DNA from: Arthonia radiata
Taxonomy: Eukaryota > Ascomycota > Arthoniomycetes > Arthoniales > Arthoniaceae
DNA: 64,000 bases
Assembly: GCA_002989075.1 (NCBI GenBank)
Contig: PSQN01000006.1
Coordinates: 1 to 64,000, forward strand
Reading direction: 5' to 3'
Shown here: one piece after another, positions 54,309 through 64,000 of the stretch
How the letters are laid out: each line of letters opens with the position of its first letter
How positions within the stretch are numbered: the stretch's first letter is position 1
Position numbers and translations under genes: made by a program
The notes under the pieces: model-generated
Database searches by the model: none
What the model was told of the DNA's origin: nothing
What the model saw: only the letters and a program-made list of their open reading frames with translations

Positions 54309-56846
54309 ATGCCTCCTTCTCATCCGGGCCACGTCTGCGCCGACTGCGGAAAGAGCTACAAAGCCAAAGAGACCTTGACAAGACACCGAAAGAACCACGA
54401 CGCAGCGCCTCAATATGCTTGTCATATATGCACCGGTGCTTTCCGTCGCCGAGATCTCCTCTCTCGTCATCTCGCAGCACATGAAAGCAAAGGAGACGAG
54501 GCTCTGCGGGTGCGCCGCTCCAATAACTCGGCTTGCGAGAGATGTATTCAACGAAAGATGCGATGTGATGGCGCGTCGCCTTGTGAACACTGCGCATTGG
54601 CGCTCGAGCAATGCACGTACCCGGCGTCGTACCCCGAACAACACGACCAGCAGGATGATGACCTTGTCAACGAAAGCCTTGCGCTTGGAGGTGCCGTGGA
54701 CCCCTGCGCAAGCACAAATGCCGTTCCGTTGGGAGCAACCGGTCATGGTCACCCGCACGATAATGCGTCCCACGACTGGGCTGGGATGGATCATCTCAGC
54801 CTCAATGCCGACCCTATGAATATTGATACCTCTTGGCCGTGGCTTTACGAGCAGATGTACATGCAGGCAGCGAGCACTTGGCCGGGCTATGCTGAGCCAA
54901 TACCACGCTTATCACACTCGCCACTTTCGAACCGTCCCCAAAGTCTCCGGAATCCCCGTTCCGGCAACGACAGAGTGACGCCAGACGCGCTTATGCAAGA
55001 CTATGTAGAGCCTCATCAGCAAGCAGATGACTTTCACATTGAACGAGCAGACAATAGAATTCATACAAGCGTTGCAACGCAACACTCGCATATCACTGAT
55101 GCAACAGCATCTTCAGCCTCTCCAGGGAACAGCCCGTCGCATTCTTCGGCAAATACTTCCGTGGGTACGACTGCCATGTCAAACCAACGCGAAGAAGTCT
55201 CGGCGAAGATAGTCGCCGCCTCACTCAAGAATGCAAAGGACCCTTCGTTGGGTATCTGGAACAAGGAGCAGGTCTCTAGGGAGCTATCACAAACGTTCGA
55301 CTTTGACGAGCTTGGCATAGAGCCCCCGTTAATGCTTGAGCATTTCGTTGGACTCTACTTCGAGCACTTCTATATGCTATGGCCGTTTCTACACCGTAGA
55401 ACTCTTCAGACCATACACCGTGATTCACCGTACTTGTACTTGACCCTGTCCATGGTTGGTGCTGCTTATGCCGGAGAATGCGCCTGGACATACCATGTTA
55501 CGCTGTTGCACACTTTACGAGAGCTTCTGCCGGCTGCATGCTTTTCCGAGAGTATGCCTCACCATCAGCTCGAGTATTTGACCGGCTCTCTGATGCTGCT
55601 CAAAATTTCGTACATGTATTTTGGACACTGTCGCGCTCTAAGCTCCATACAAATCATCAGCGCGGCTATGATATATCTAATCCGCAGAATGGATCTGCTG
55701 GGTACAGCATCACTCACTGGCCAGCTTCCACTGGAATCGCCGCATCGTATCGGATCAAGGCTTTGGCTACGCAATGAGAACCGAAAGCACCTCGCTGTCG
55801 GAATGCTGATGCTGGAGAACGACGTCAGCATCTTGTTCGGCACTCGACCTCTCGTGTCTGCAGAGGAGTTCGGTATCAGCTTGCCCTGCCAGCTGGAGCT
55901 GTGGACGTCGGAAAAAGACTTCTCGCTATCGCAGCTGCAAGGCTCCGAACAAGAGCTGCAGCCACTGCTCTCTCAGTTGGTTCAGTTGGCACTTGACATG
56001 GACGAAGGCCTCCCGGATCTCGACCCATTCGGCACAATGATGGTAATGCATGGCCTACAGGCGCACGTTTGGCGCTACAGCTACGAGTACGGCTTCGCAA
56101 GTCAGCAGCGTGCGGCCGTGCAAGGTGCGTCGTGTTCTCGACAGCTTGGCGAGGACATTCTCAATACAAGTCAAAGCGCAAGCGGCACGGTCACCAAACC
56201 GACTAAGTATGCCGCTCGAACCATGAAGGCGTTCTGGAACGGTCGCGACTCTCTCATGCAGGCTTTGAAACGTCTTCGGCAAGCGCTCATTGCGAATGCG
56301 CAACCCGAGAAAGAGACATCACAACGAACTGGCTTGCTTGGAGCGCATGTCTTGTTTCATTTGAGCTTCATGCGGCTACTTGCTCCGCTCTCTGCCATTC
56401 ATCGTCTGTTTCTGGACACCTCACAAGGCAATGCGAGACCTTTCACTTTGCAAATGGTATCGACATGGGCCTGCACGAAAGACGCCACCGAGGCTTTGCA
56501 CCATGCTCTATGGACTCGTGCTGTTATCTACGCCGAGCTATGTCGCCCGAAAGTAGATCGAGCGCGCTTCAACGTCTTAGCACAGTTCGGTCTCTTCCAC
56601 GGCGCAGCGCTTCTGTGGGCGCTCTCCGGCGCCAGCGGCGAGAATGGCCCTACCGTTTACGATGCTGTTTCCGGACAGAGTGTCAGGATTGGGAATGAAT
56701 CGGCGCGCAAGTTACTGCAAAGCTTCGCAAAGCTAATGTGCATGACCACGCTGGAATGGAATGGCACGACTTCTTTGAGCACGGCAGTTCGTGACATGTC
56801 GTGCGTTGAATATCCCGAAAATGAGCAAGATCTGCCTAGTGAGTGA
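54309..56846 (+). CDS. Transcription factor with two C2H2 fingers and a Zn2Cys6 cluster
   Basis: A single-exon 845-residue regulator. Finger 1 is CADCGKSYKAKETLTRHRKN and finger 2 is CHICTGAFRRRDLLSRHLAA (residues 9-58). The Zn2Cys6 cluster CERCIQRKMRCDGASPCEHC begins at about 77, with a CTYP end. A long disordered linker leads to the fungal_trans (PF04082-type) middle homology region from about 330 (LEHFVGLYFEHFYMLWPFLH). Combined C2H2 plus Zn2Cys6 regulators are common near secondary-metabolite and catabolic clusters. It stands just before three tailoring-type enzyme genes. The frame is intact, unlike theirs. A GTGAGT lies at the stop codon, so a further 3' exon is possible. Confidence 0.92.
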   Translation: MPPSHPGHVCADCGKSYKAKETLTRHRKNHDAAPQYACHICTGAFRRRDLLSRHLAAHESKGDEALRVRRSNNSACERCIQRKMRCDGASPCEHCALALEQCTYPASYPEQHDQQDDDLVNESLALGGAVDPCASTNAVPLGATGHGHPHDNASHDWAGMDHLSLNADPMNIDTSWPWLYEQMYMQAASTWPGYAEPIPRLSHSPLSNRPQSLRNPRSGNDRVTPDALMQDYVEPHQQADDFHIERADNRIHTSVATQHSHITDATASSASPGNSPSHSSANTSVGTTAMSNQREEVSAKIVAASLKNAKDPSLGIWNKEQVSRELSQTFDFDELGIEPPLMLEHFVGLYFEHFYMLWPFLHRRTLQTIHRDSPYLYLTLSMVGAAYAGECAWTYHVTLLHTLRELLPAACFSESMPHHQLEYLTGSLMLLKISYMYFGHCRALSSIQIISAAMIYLIRRMDLLGTASLTGQLPLESPHRIGSRLWLRNENRKHLAVGMLMLENDVSILFGTRPLVSAEEFGISLPCQLELWTSEKDFSLSQLQGSEQELQPLLSQLVQLALDMDEGLPDLDPFGTMMVMHGLQAHVWRYSYEYGFASQQRAAVQGASCSRQLGEDILNTSQSASGTVTKPTKYAARTMKAFWNGRDSLMQALKRLRQALIANAQPEKETSQRTGLLGAHVLFHLSFMRLLAPLSAIHRLFLDTSQGNARPFTLQMVSTWACTKDATEALHHALWTRAVIYAELCRPKVDRARFNVLAQFGLFHGAALLWALSGASGENGPTVYDAVSGQSVRIGNESARKLLQSFAKLMCMTTLEWNGTTSLSTAVRDMSCVEYPENEQDLPSE

Positions 56847-57693
56847 TTTGGTAATCAGACTTCCGGCTGCCAAAGTATCAAGGCCACACATGGCTGCCTC
56901 AGGCCACACAAAAACATCCTGTCTTCTTGCGTGATTTCGATATTGATTTTGAGAAGGCCGCACACTCCATTGCTCATCCGTCGATGATCTCATGCAGTTC
57001 GATGTGGACTTCGGTCGGACCACATCCTTTCGACGAAGTTGACCGCAAACCGACACAAAGACCATCAGCCCGATCGCCGTTCGTTAACGTCAAGGAGCTG
57101 CCAAATACTTACATGGGTCACTACTGCAGCGTGCGCTCCCTCCTGTGAATGAAGGATGAGCCATCACAACATAGGAAGCAGGGCGACCAGGCGGTGTGGA
57201 CGTGGCAGAACATTGAGCTTCCCTATTGAGGAACACCATGGGCATGGTAGGTCCGAACGCGTGGAGGATCCGTTCGTTTCCGATTGGACAATGCCTGCGA
57301 TCACATCTTCATTGGCAGCATGCCACTTGCGAACGCCCAACGTCGGTTACGAATACGGAGACAATAAATCCTACTTATAGGAGCTTATGGTCTCCACTCC
57401 TGCCGAGTGATTAGTTCAACTCTCGAGATACGGCTTATAGGTCCGTCGGTCCACTGCAACAGCCTGTCCCGCAGGACTTGGACGCCTGCCCGCCACGTTC
57501 GGCACGCTCATAGGCTTTCGAGCGGTCAGGCCCAATGTTGCAAGTGGACCTTGTCGTTCTCTTCGCCAGGACTGGTATAAAAGAACTTCAAGATGTGCAG
57601 TCGCCGTTGCATTTACGACCAAATGACGAACACTTCCACCATCTAAAAGGACTCGCTCTGGCAACTCAAGACTCGCTGATCTAACAATCAAAC
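56847..57693. other. Intergenic between regulator and monooxygenase
   Basis: 850 bp with both flanking genes on the plus strand. It should contain the monooxygenase promoter. No supported gene. Confidence 0.5.
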
Positions 57694-59041
57694 ATGGCTC
57701 CATCACCTAATGGCGAGGCTGACATAGCAATCATCAGAGGCGGTATAGGAGGTGTATGCCTTGCACTGAGTCTCCTGAAGCATGGCCTCAAGGTAACGCT
57801 TTACGAGTCTGCGAAGACGTTTCACGAAGTCGGTGGTGGCATCTCCATCAGTCCCAACGCTCGCCAAGCGCTGCAGTTGATCAGCAAGGATCTCTGAGAC
57901 CACGTCAACACTCAGATCACACGCAACCAAAGTGCTGATCAGCGCGACCTCTACTTCACGTTTCGAGTCGGACACTGCAAGCCGGGCTCCTCGTACGCAG
58001 AAGAGGATATCATCAGCAAAGTCGGCTGCAAAGATGGCCAGGCGACAGCTCACCGCGCATTCGTCTTGGACGAGATGGTCAAGCTCGTCCCAGAGGGCAT
58101 TACGCTCTTCAACAAACACCTCATGCACATCGAAGACCTTGGCCCTCAAAAGGGCATTCAACTCGTGTTTCGCGATGGTTCACAGGCAGTACATGGAGCT
58201 GTGATTGGTGCCGATGGTATCCATAGTGTTGTGCGCAAGCACGTTCTGGGATGGGACGAGCCAGCCTCTTACGCGCATTTCTCAGGTAAGTTTGTGCACC
58301 GAGGTCTGATCCCAATGGACCAAGCAATCGCAGCCATCGGTGAAGATCGCGCCATGAATGCTACTGTCTATGTGGGCCCTCAGGGCCATCTCATCATTTT
58401 CCCCGTCAATCACGGCAAGCACATGCACGGTAAGTGTCACTTGTATGACTATATCCTTTCCTCTGCACCTTCCTCACACTTTTTCAGTCGGCCTCTATCA
58501 CAGCATAAAGGAATGGCCACACGAGAAATGGGTCGTTAGTCCTGAAGAGCACGGCGCAGACCTGTACTCGGCCTACGCGGGATGGTGTCCGTCCGTTCAG
58601 AAGGTGCTCAAGCTGATAGAGCATACGGATCTGTGGGCTCTCTTCGACTCTCGTGCAGCGCCAGCCTGGAGATACCACAAGGGTCGAGTTTGCGTCATTG
58701 GCGATGCTGCACATGCCACAACACCTTTCCAAGGGTCTGGTGCCGGCATGGCCATCGAGGATGCGTTCATCCTTGGTGGACTCGTCAAGCACGCTTTGAC
58801 TGTCGGCACGGACTTGTCAGAAGCCTTTCGAGCTTATGACATGGTGAGGCGTCCACGCACTCAGCTAATCGTTGAGACGAGCCAAGAGTCCGGAAGGATC
58901 TGGGCTCTGGAGCGTCCGGGCATTGATGGTGACCTTGAGAAGGTCGGCAAAGCTGCTGAGGAGAGGTTCAAGTGGATCTTCGACTGGCCGTACGAGGAGG
59001 AGTTGATGCTGGGAAAGAAGTTTATTGACGCTGTTTTCTAG
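57694..59041 (+). pseudogene. FAD-dependent monooxygenase, salicylate hydroxylase-like, with in-frame stop
   Basis: Exons 57694-58429 and 58488-59041 (58-nt intron, GTAAGT donor) would encode about 429 residues of a class A flavin monooxygenase. Near the N terminus, IIRGGIGGVCLALSLLKHG is the Rossmann GxGxxG, with Arg where Gly is usual. VIGADGIHSVVR is the DG motif. VCVIGDAAHATTPFQGSGAG is the GD motif. The codon at 57895-57897 is TGA, between ISKDL and DHVNTQ, in a region colinear with homologues. A CGA-to-TGA change would explain it, and no splice pair removes it cleanly. Such enzymes hydroxylate aromatic acids with NAD(P)H. A 40-nt intron skipping the stop is conceivable but would delete conserved sequence. 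Confidence 0.85.
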
Positions 59042-59406
59042 AAGCTCTGTTGTCTCACCTCCCAGGGCTGCTGCCACTCCCTATTCAAGATGACTTCTCT
59101 TGTTGATTTGAGAGCATTGTGGAGCGACCACGAGTGCGCTCTACAATAGATTTCGCATGGACCAATGAAGTCATTCGAACGGTGAGCAATGTGATTGTCT
59201 CCGCATGACAAGGGTTGAACGCGGCCATGTGTGCCACTGTTTCTTCACCTTCCAGTCGTTGAGTTGGCGTCGCGCGTGCAAATCTACTGGTGTCAAGTGA
59301 CGTCACACACTCAAGGATGTGCCCGCGTCTACAAGCTGTAGCGTCTTCAAGAGTCTTGCTCATGCGATATGCAGTAGTATTGGCGCACATGTGGAAGTTA
59401 CCAACA
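59042..59406. other. Short intergenic stretch
   Basis: 365 bp between the monooxygenase and hydrolase genes, both on the plus strand. Nothing recognised. Confidence 0.45.
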
Positions 59407-60758
59407 TGGCCGATGCGCTGGCTCTCACATGGTCCGGGAAGGCAGTTCTCACGCTCAAAATCTTGTACATGCTTATTCGCTTGCCATTCGTCACACTATC
59501 TTTCCTTCTCTTGAAGTATCGAGCGTTGTCCACAAATGCTGCCAAGCGATCACTCACCCTCGCCAGTGGGCGCAGTGCCTCTTTTCCCACCGTTCGGGAG
59601 TCTCGCAGTATCATACCCTCAACCGGTGATGCCGTCTAAGTATTGCCAAAATAGAGGTGCGTCTTAGTAAACGTTGGGGACTGTCAAGCGTCGCGAATTG
59701 GTCTCTGAAGTCAAGCCCATGATATCAGAGCGCGGCTCTCAAAGCATCTCGCACTGCTGGAGACACCCGTAGGATTTCGCCACGAATACATCCCTTTGGC
59801 TCGGACGACCAGCCCGCAGGCATTTACGCCTCGCCTTCGTTTTGTGGACGGCGCTCCTAGCGACGAAGGCAAGATTCTCCTTTTTTTCCACGGCGGCGGA
59901 TACATCTACTCGATGCATACGCCGCAGCTAAAGTGCGCTTTGCGCTGCGCAAAGGCCACCAGCTCGAAGCTCGTGATGCTGGAATATGGGCTTGCGCCTG
60001 AGGTGGGCTGATCGCTGCTTCTGTTGTATTCGTGATGAGTCGAGCAGACTAATCAAGAGAAAGACCCAGTATCCAGGCCAACTGTTGCACGCGGTCTCTG
60101 CGATGCAGTATCTGCTTGAAAGACATAAACCGGGCGAGATCATGGTTGGTGGTGATAGCGCAGGCGGGTGAGTCGCACCTCTCTCAGCTAACGTCCTAGG
60201 CATAGAACGCGTATAGCTGTCGGCCTTGATCAGAAATTTCGTGCTACTACTGACTGACTAAAGCAATATGGTCCTTGCCCTCTTGACACACGCGCAAGTA
60301 CCGCATCCCCCGGTCCTGCCTCTTACGCTTCCAACAGCCCTCCGAGGTCTCTTTGCCATCTCTCCACGCACCATCAATAGCACCACCGCGTCATCTTTTC
60401 CACGAAACGCCGGCAAAGACATCATCACTGCTGCTGCCACCGCCTTTTCCGCGACACATGGGATCCAGTCGCAGATGAGATCTGGGCGGCGCCACAGCTG
60501 GCTGAGTCAGAGATGTGGGAGGACGTCCCGGTAGAGCGAGTGTTGCTGCTGGCGGGCGCGACTGAGTGCTATGTGGATGATATCAAGTTGTTTGCTGAGG
60601 AATTTGGAGCGGTGGAGAAGGCGGGTGTTCGAAAGCAGCTGGTCGTCGCAAGTGGAGAGTTCCACGATCAATGTATCATGGATTTGGGCGTTAGAATTGA
60701 GGACGGAGGGATGATGAGGGCGCTGGACGCTTGGAGCGCGGCTGTCGCGCAGTCATGA
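59407..60758 (+). pseudogene. HSL-type alpha/beta hydrolase, frameshifted near C terminus
   Basis: An N-terminal membrane-type segment (ILYMLIRLPFVTLSFLLLKY) begins at 59407. The hydrolase core follows: ILLFFHGGGYIYSMHTPQL, the HGGG oxyanion motif. A splice at 60003/60064 restores YGLAPETQYPGQLL. IMVGGDSAGG is split by an intron at 60168-60263, which restores GGDSAGGNMVLALLTHA. VERVLLLAGATECYVDD and ASGEFHDQCIMDLG supply the Asp and His regions. Between about 60435 and 60450, at CCTTTTCCG, the frame must shift by one base to continue into DTWDPVADEIWAAP. The join from the N-terminal part (about 59640-59720) is also unclear. Relatives are steryl-acetate hydrolases and carboxylesterases of tailoring clusters. 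A sequencing error at the T run could mimic the lesion. Confidence 0.7.
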
Positions 60759-61027
60759 TCGAAGGGTCGGGTGTTCCTGGCGTCTGCGAGAACGCGTCAA
60801 ACGGACTTGTAGAACTGTCGATGAGTATTAGCATCGACCTCGTGCTGGACAAAGAACTCGAATAGAAGACGATGTTGCGATGCAGCTTTTCATCACCGGT
60901 GGAGAACAAAGCAGACACGCGCGTTTTCCCACAAGCCTTGTGCTTTGTCTTGAAACTAACTACGCGAAGGTGCGAAGTAGTACCTAATTGTGTGCCCTGG
61001 TGCCCTTCGTGAACGTTGCTGATCGTC
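60759..61027. other. Intergenic between hydrolase and methyltransferase
   Basis: 270 bp with no gene, taken as the methyltransferase promoter. Confidence 0.4.
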
Positions 61028-62398
61028 ATGCGGCGCTTCTCCGAGACCCTACTGAAGTCTCTGCAAAACTATCACCCCATCTCGACCGATCTGCCCGCCA
61101 GGGATGCCCATGGCCTCGACGCTGCTGATAGCGACATCTTGACCCCTGCCGAGTCTGCCGCCATCACCAACACCACCAATTCCGCTTTCATCTCGCCCGT
61201 CAGCCCTGTTTCGCAGCCATACTCCAACTTGTCTTCCCCCGTCTCGCCCATCAACCCATGCAGTGGCTCATCTGCACTCCTGTCGCCAAAGTTGCAGCAC
61301 TGGCGCGACTATGCAAGAGCTAGACCCAGGCCGAGTAGAGCGTTCATGGAACTGATATACACGTATCACTGCAACCATGGGACCGGCGCCTTTCATCTGG
61401 CGCACGATGTGGGTACTGGGCCAGGGCTTGTCGCATCCGGCCTGGCGGCAGAGTTCGACCACGTTATTGCCAGCGATCCCAACCGCGAGGCTCTGGCTGC
61501 GGCACCGTTGCTCGTGAGAAAGGACAGGCTGGACAGCATCACATGGCTGAGGAGTACGGCGGAGGAGCTCAGCTCATATCCGGACCTTGTGGGGGTCAGG
61601 AGAAAGGCCGATATGCTCATTGCGGCGCAGTGTATCGAGTTGATGGAGGTGAGGAGGGCGTTGCGGAGCTTTGCGGATATGTTGAGACCTGGTGGGACCG
61701 TCGCAATATGGGTGGCAGGGCGTCCGGTGTTTAAAGGCTGGGATGGCGCAGAGAGGTGCAATGGCATGTTGGAGAGATTGGCGACGGAGCTTTGCCGTAG
61801 ATGTGAGGGAGGCGACGACTTGAGGTATGTGTTGTTGAAGCCTCTCATTGAAGACACCTTCTTTGCTACTCCGACTCATCAAAACGTGTCTGAACGACCT
61901 GCGAGTCTTCACAATGCACGGACTCCTGCAGTCTCGCTGATAATGGAGATAGGAAAGCGGTCAACTTGGTCGCCAAGTGGTTGGAAGGAGTCTCCTTCTC
62001 GAATCTAGGTTTCAAAGAATCTGCAGGGTTTCGACCAGCCACTGACTGCAACGTAGGACACCTGGCGAAACATCGAGCGGCACAAGTGGAACAGCGACCA
62101 CTCAATGCGGCTCAACGATCTTATAGCGTTCGACTTTCCCATTGTCAATACAGCCTGGCCTCGGCTGGCCGAAGAGCTGCGCATCGACCATACCAACGCC
62201 GATGTCTGGCCAACGAGCTGGCGATTCGAGAGCGTGCTGAGGTACCTTGAGTCCTATTATCCTTGCCGATACATATTACGTGAGCGGGACGCCGTCATTA
62301 GTGAGTTTGTGCGTGAGCTTGAATCAAGCATGGGAGCGAAGAATGTCGAGCGAGCAGTGCACTGGCCGATCGCGCTTCTGCTCGCAACGAAGAGGTAA
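61028..62398 (+). pseudogene. SAM-dependent methyltransferase, C-terminal part disrupted
   Basis: The first 61028-61870 is a sound frame. It has a disordered Ser/Pro leader, then HDVGTGPGLVASGLAAEFDH (motif I), VIASDPNREAL (motif II), ADMLIAAQCIELMEVRRALR and MLRPGGTVAIWVAG (motif III). This matches fungal class I methyltransferases of the trans-aconitate methyltransferase/secondary-metabolism type. Beyond about 61900, coding-like sequence continues in another frame (KAVNLVAKWLEGVSFSNLG), then returns to the first frame (DTWRNIERHKWNSDHSMRLN) and runs to a stop at 62398. I could not find splice sites that join all parts in phase, although a GTTTCA...TAG intron near 61990-62060 is possible. 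Either a gene with unusual introns or a frameshifted one. Confidence 0.6.
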
Positions 62399-63793
62399 CA
62401 TCTCTTGGTGGTGACGTAGCGGATACAGTGTCATTAGATTTGATCATGGGCGCTCGAATCCTATCTGTTCTAGTCGACTTTCATCCCATCAGGTAGACTG
62501 TTCGTTCTTTGTGTAGAGATGAGAAGGAGATACGCCAGCTATCCATACATTGCGGCGGCACGAGGCTCAGCAAAGCTCCGAAAGGTCTTACATTTAGCAT
62601 GTGCTTCGATTACGTCGCTGCACAATGCCTACGTTCGCAAATCATCAGCAGCGCACAACTGGGATGCATACTGGGTTTGGGGTGGTTTACAGGACGAGTA
62701 AACTCCAGAGGTGAGATGAGCACGTGACGGGATGCGATACACGATGATTGCTCGATGCAGAAGGTGAGGATCGGGAGGCCTTCCAGAAACTTCCTGATCT
62801 CTTCTGTGAGTGGACGAGGACATTACAAGGTCACAGATTTAATACCGAGTCCTCTTGGCACGCATTCCCATCTCAGCCGCACTCACTCCGATGACTTGTT
62901 CACTTCTTCCCATCCACTTCATGTAAGACATACTCCCGTTTCGGTGCCGCACACGACATCTGAGATTCCACATCGTCCCTCAGACTGGCGATCTGATCCC
63001 GTTGCTTGTTTCATGACGATCAAAGTGGTAAGCCGCGCGACAAGCTGTGCTTTGGATCGCCCCCGACACAGTACCAAGCCCATTGAATACCTCAATGCGG
63101 CACGAGCTACTTCTTGGTATACTTCAATTCTACTTACTCGGCCGCGTCGGTGGCCCCAGGCAGCCACCAAAGCTACATCATACATATGGATGGTCGCGCA
63201 TCCGGTCTCTCCGTAGTGCTATGCATGGCGTTTTCCGGGCGATTCTTAAACGCTACTTACCACTGCGGATTTGGTGGAAGAAACGCCCCTTGTGTGCATA
63301 AACAGCACAATATAGAGCCTATCTCAGGCATAGACTTGTATTCTCGGCGACGTCTGAGAGCACCTTCGCACATCCTTCCGTCATATGCCGCCCGCAACCA
63401 ACATTCTCACGGTCAGATGACAACGCCTTGCAGTTATGTACGCTTCGAGCTGAGTGTCGCACGGATGCTACGGCGCGCTTTCGTGTAAGATGTAAAAGAC
63501 GCCGTATCTCCAGCGTCATGCATCGCGCGTCTGCCTCAGCTCATACGTAGCCTGTTCACATACCTTCATCTTCCCTGTTTATCTGTAGTTGTAGCTGCTG
63601 CGCGGTCTCGTTTTTCCACGCTCATTTCAATATTCATTCGTTCATACGCTCTTTCCATTTTCGCTCCAGTAGTATAAGCCAGGCCTGGTGCCGTGCTTAT
63701 TGTCCACTCATTCAGATTAGCTTGCAGCAATATACACCAAGATTTCGCTTTTGGAAGGTATCTCTTTGGGGGAAAGTACTATAGAACGCAGGC
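62399..63793. other. Gene-free stretch before last gene
   Basis: 1.4 kb. Overlapping short frames (for example 62755-63216) carry no motif. The last 250 bp is pyrimidine-rich and presumably the promoter of the gene at 63794. Confidence 0.5.
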
Positions 63794-64000
63794 ATGCTTC
63801 TGAAGACTTTTGCACTGGCGGCTGGCTTGGCTACCTCGATCACCGCCGCCGCCTTGCCGCGACACAAGCACCTACATGCTCGTGCTCCGCTCCCTACGGG
63901 TACCACCGATCCAGCCACTGCGCAACCGTCTCAAGGGAGTACGTATGGCGATAATACGCCCAAGGCTCAACAAGTCGTCTATTGGGGACAAGCAGATGCG
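63794..64000 (+). CDS. Secreted protein, 5' part only
   Basis: Sixty-nine codons run off the window edge. The product starts with a clear signal peptide (MLLKTFALAAGLATSITAAA), then LPRHKHLHAR, which could be a Kex2-like pro-region. A Thr/Pro/Gln spacer and QQVVYWGQADA follow. VVYWGQ recalls the first strand of GH18 chitinases (VVYWGQN), but here Ala-Asp-Ala follows and nothing more is visible, so this is only a hint. Cell-wall-associated exo-glucanases are an alternative. Confidence 0.7.
   Translation, partial: MLLKTFALAAGLATSITAAALPRHKHLHARAPLPTGTTDPATAQPSQGSTYGDNTPKAQQVVYWGQADA

Noticed and set aside
54201-54794. 197-codon minus-strand frame opposite the zinc-finger regulator
   Set aside because: Antisense to the C2H2/Zn2Cys6 region, whose motifs are unmistakable on the plus strand.
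62755-63216. 153-codon frame in the last intergenic region
   Set aside because: No motif, Arg/Ser/Thr/Pro-rich, and other frames of similar length overlap it.

Overview
The window is the left end of a filamentous ascomycete (Pezizomycotina) chromosome. It opens with about 16 copies of the CCCTAA telomere repeat. Genes are compact, most introns are 48-65 nt with GTRNGY donors and CTNAC-like branch sites, and coding DNA is GC-rich next to an AT-rich, CpA/TpG-poor block typical of repeat-induced point mutation (RIP). A Dothideomycete is the best guess from gene content, but this is inference.

Layout. 1-95 is the telomere cap. 96-about 6610 is a gene-free, RIP-degraded subtelomere holding a fossil LTR element with paired LTRs and a third LTR fragment. 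6.8-26 kb is a sparse region: GH51 arabinofuranosidase, calpain, Ube2W-like E2, RNA polymerase I/III AC40 subunit, two small Gly-rich membrane-protein genes (one decayed), a GH43 enzyme, an ABCG half-transporter and a FaeA-like lipase/esterase. 26-53 kb is dense, mostly conserved housekeeping: TTC27/Emw1, a GT15 mannosyltransferase, UvsD/ATRIP, homocysteine S-methyltransferase, CDP-DAG synthase, a polyamine-type GNAT, a methyltransferase-like protein, Imp2, a Spo71-like PH protein, HET-C2-type GLTP, a METTL16 orthologue and an F-box protein. 54-62.4 kb looks like a small accessory cluster: a C2H2 plus Zn2Cys6 regulator beside an FAD monooxygenase, an HSL-type alpha/beta hydrolase and a SAM methyltransferase. 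The last three all show disrupted reading frames. The window ends inside the first exon of a secreted-protein gene.

How the genes fit together. GH51, GH43 and the FaeA-like esterase lie within 20 kb and could act on the same arabinoxylan substrates, though interspersed with unrelated genes. The 54-62 kb group has the composition of a regulator-led tailoring-enzyme cluster in decay, with no backbone synthase visible. I see no clearly novel molecular system. The most unusual items are the decaying cluster, the paired Gly-rich membrane genes, and the long hairpin-bearing introns of the METTL16 gene. Exon boundaries were placed by hand from splice consensus and reading-frame continuity, and were cross-checked against open-frame coordinates where possible.
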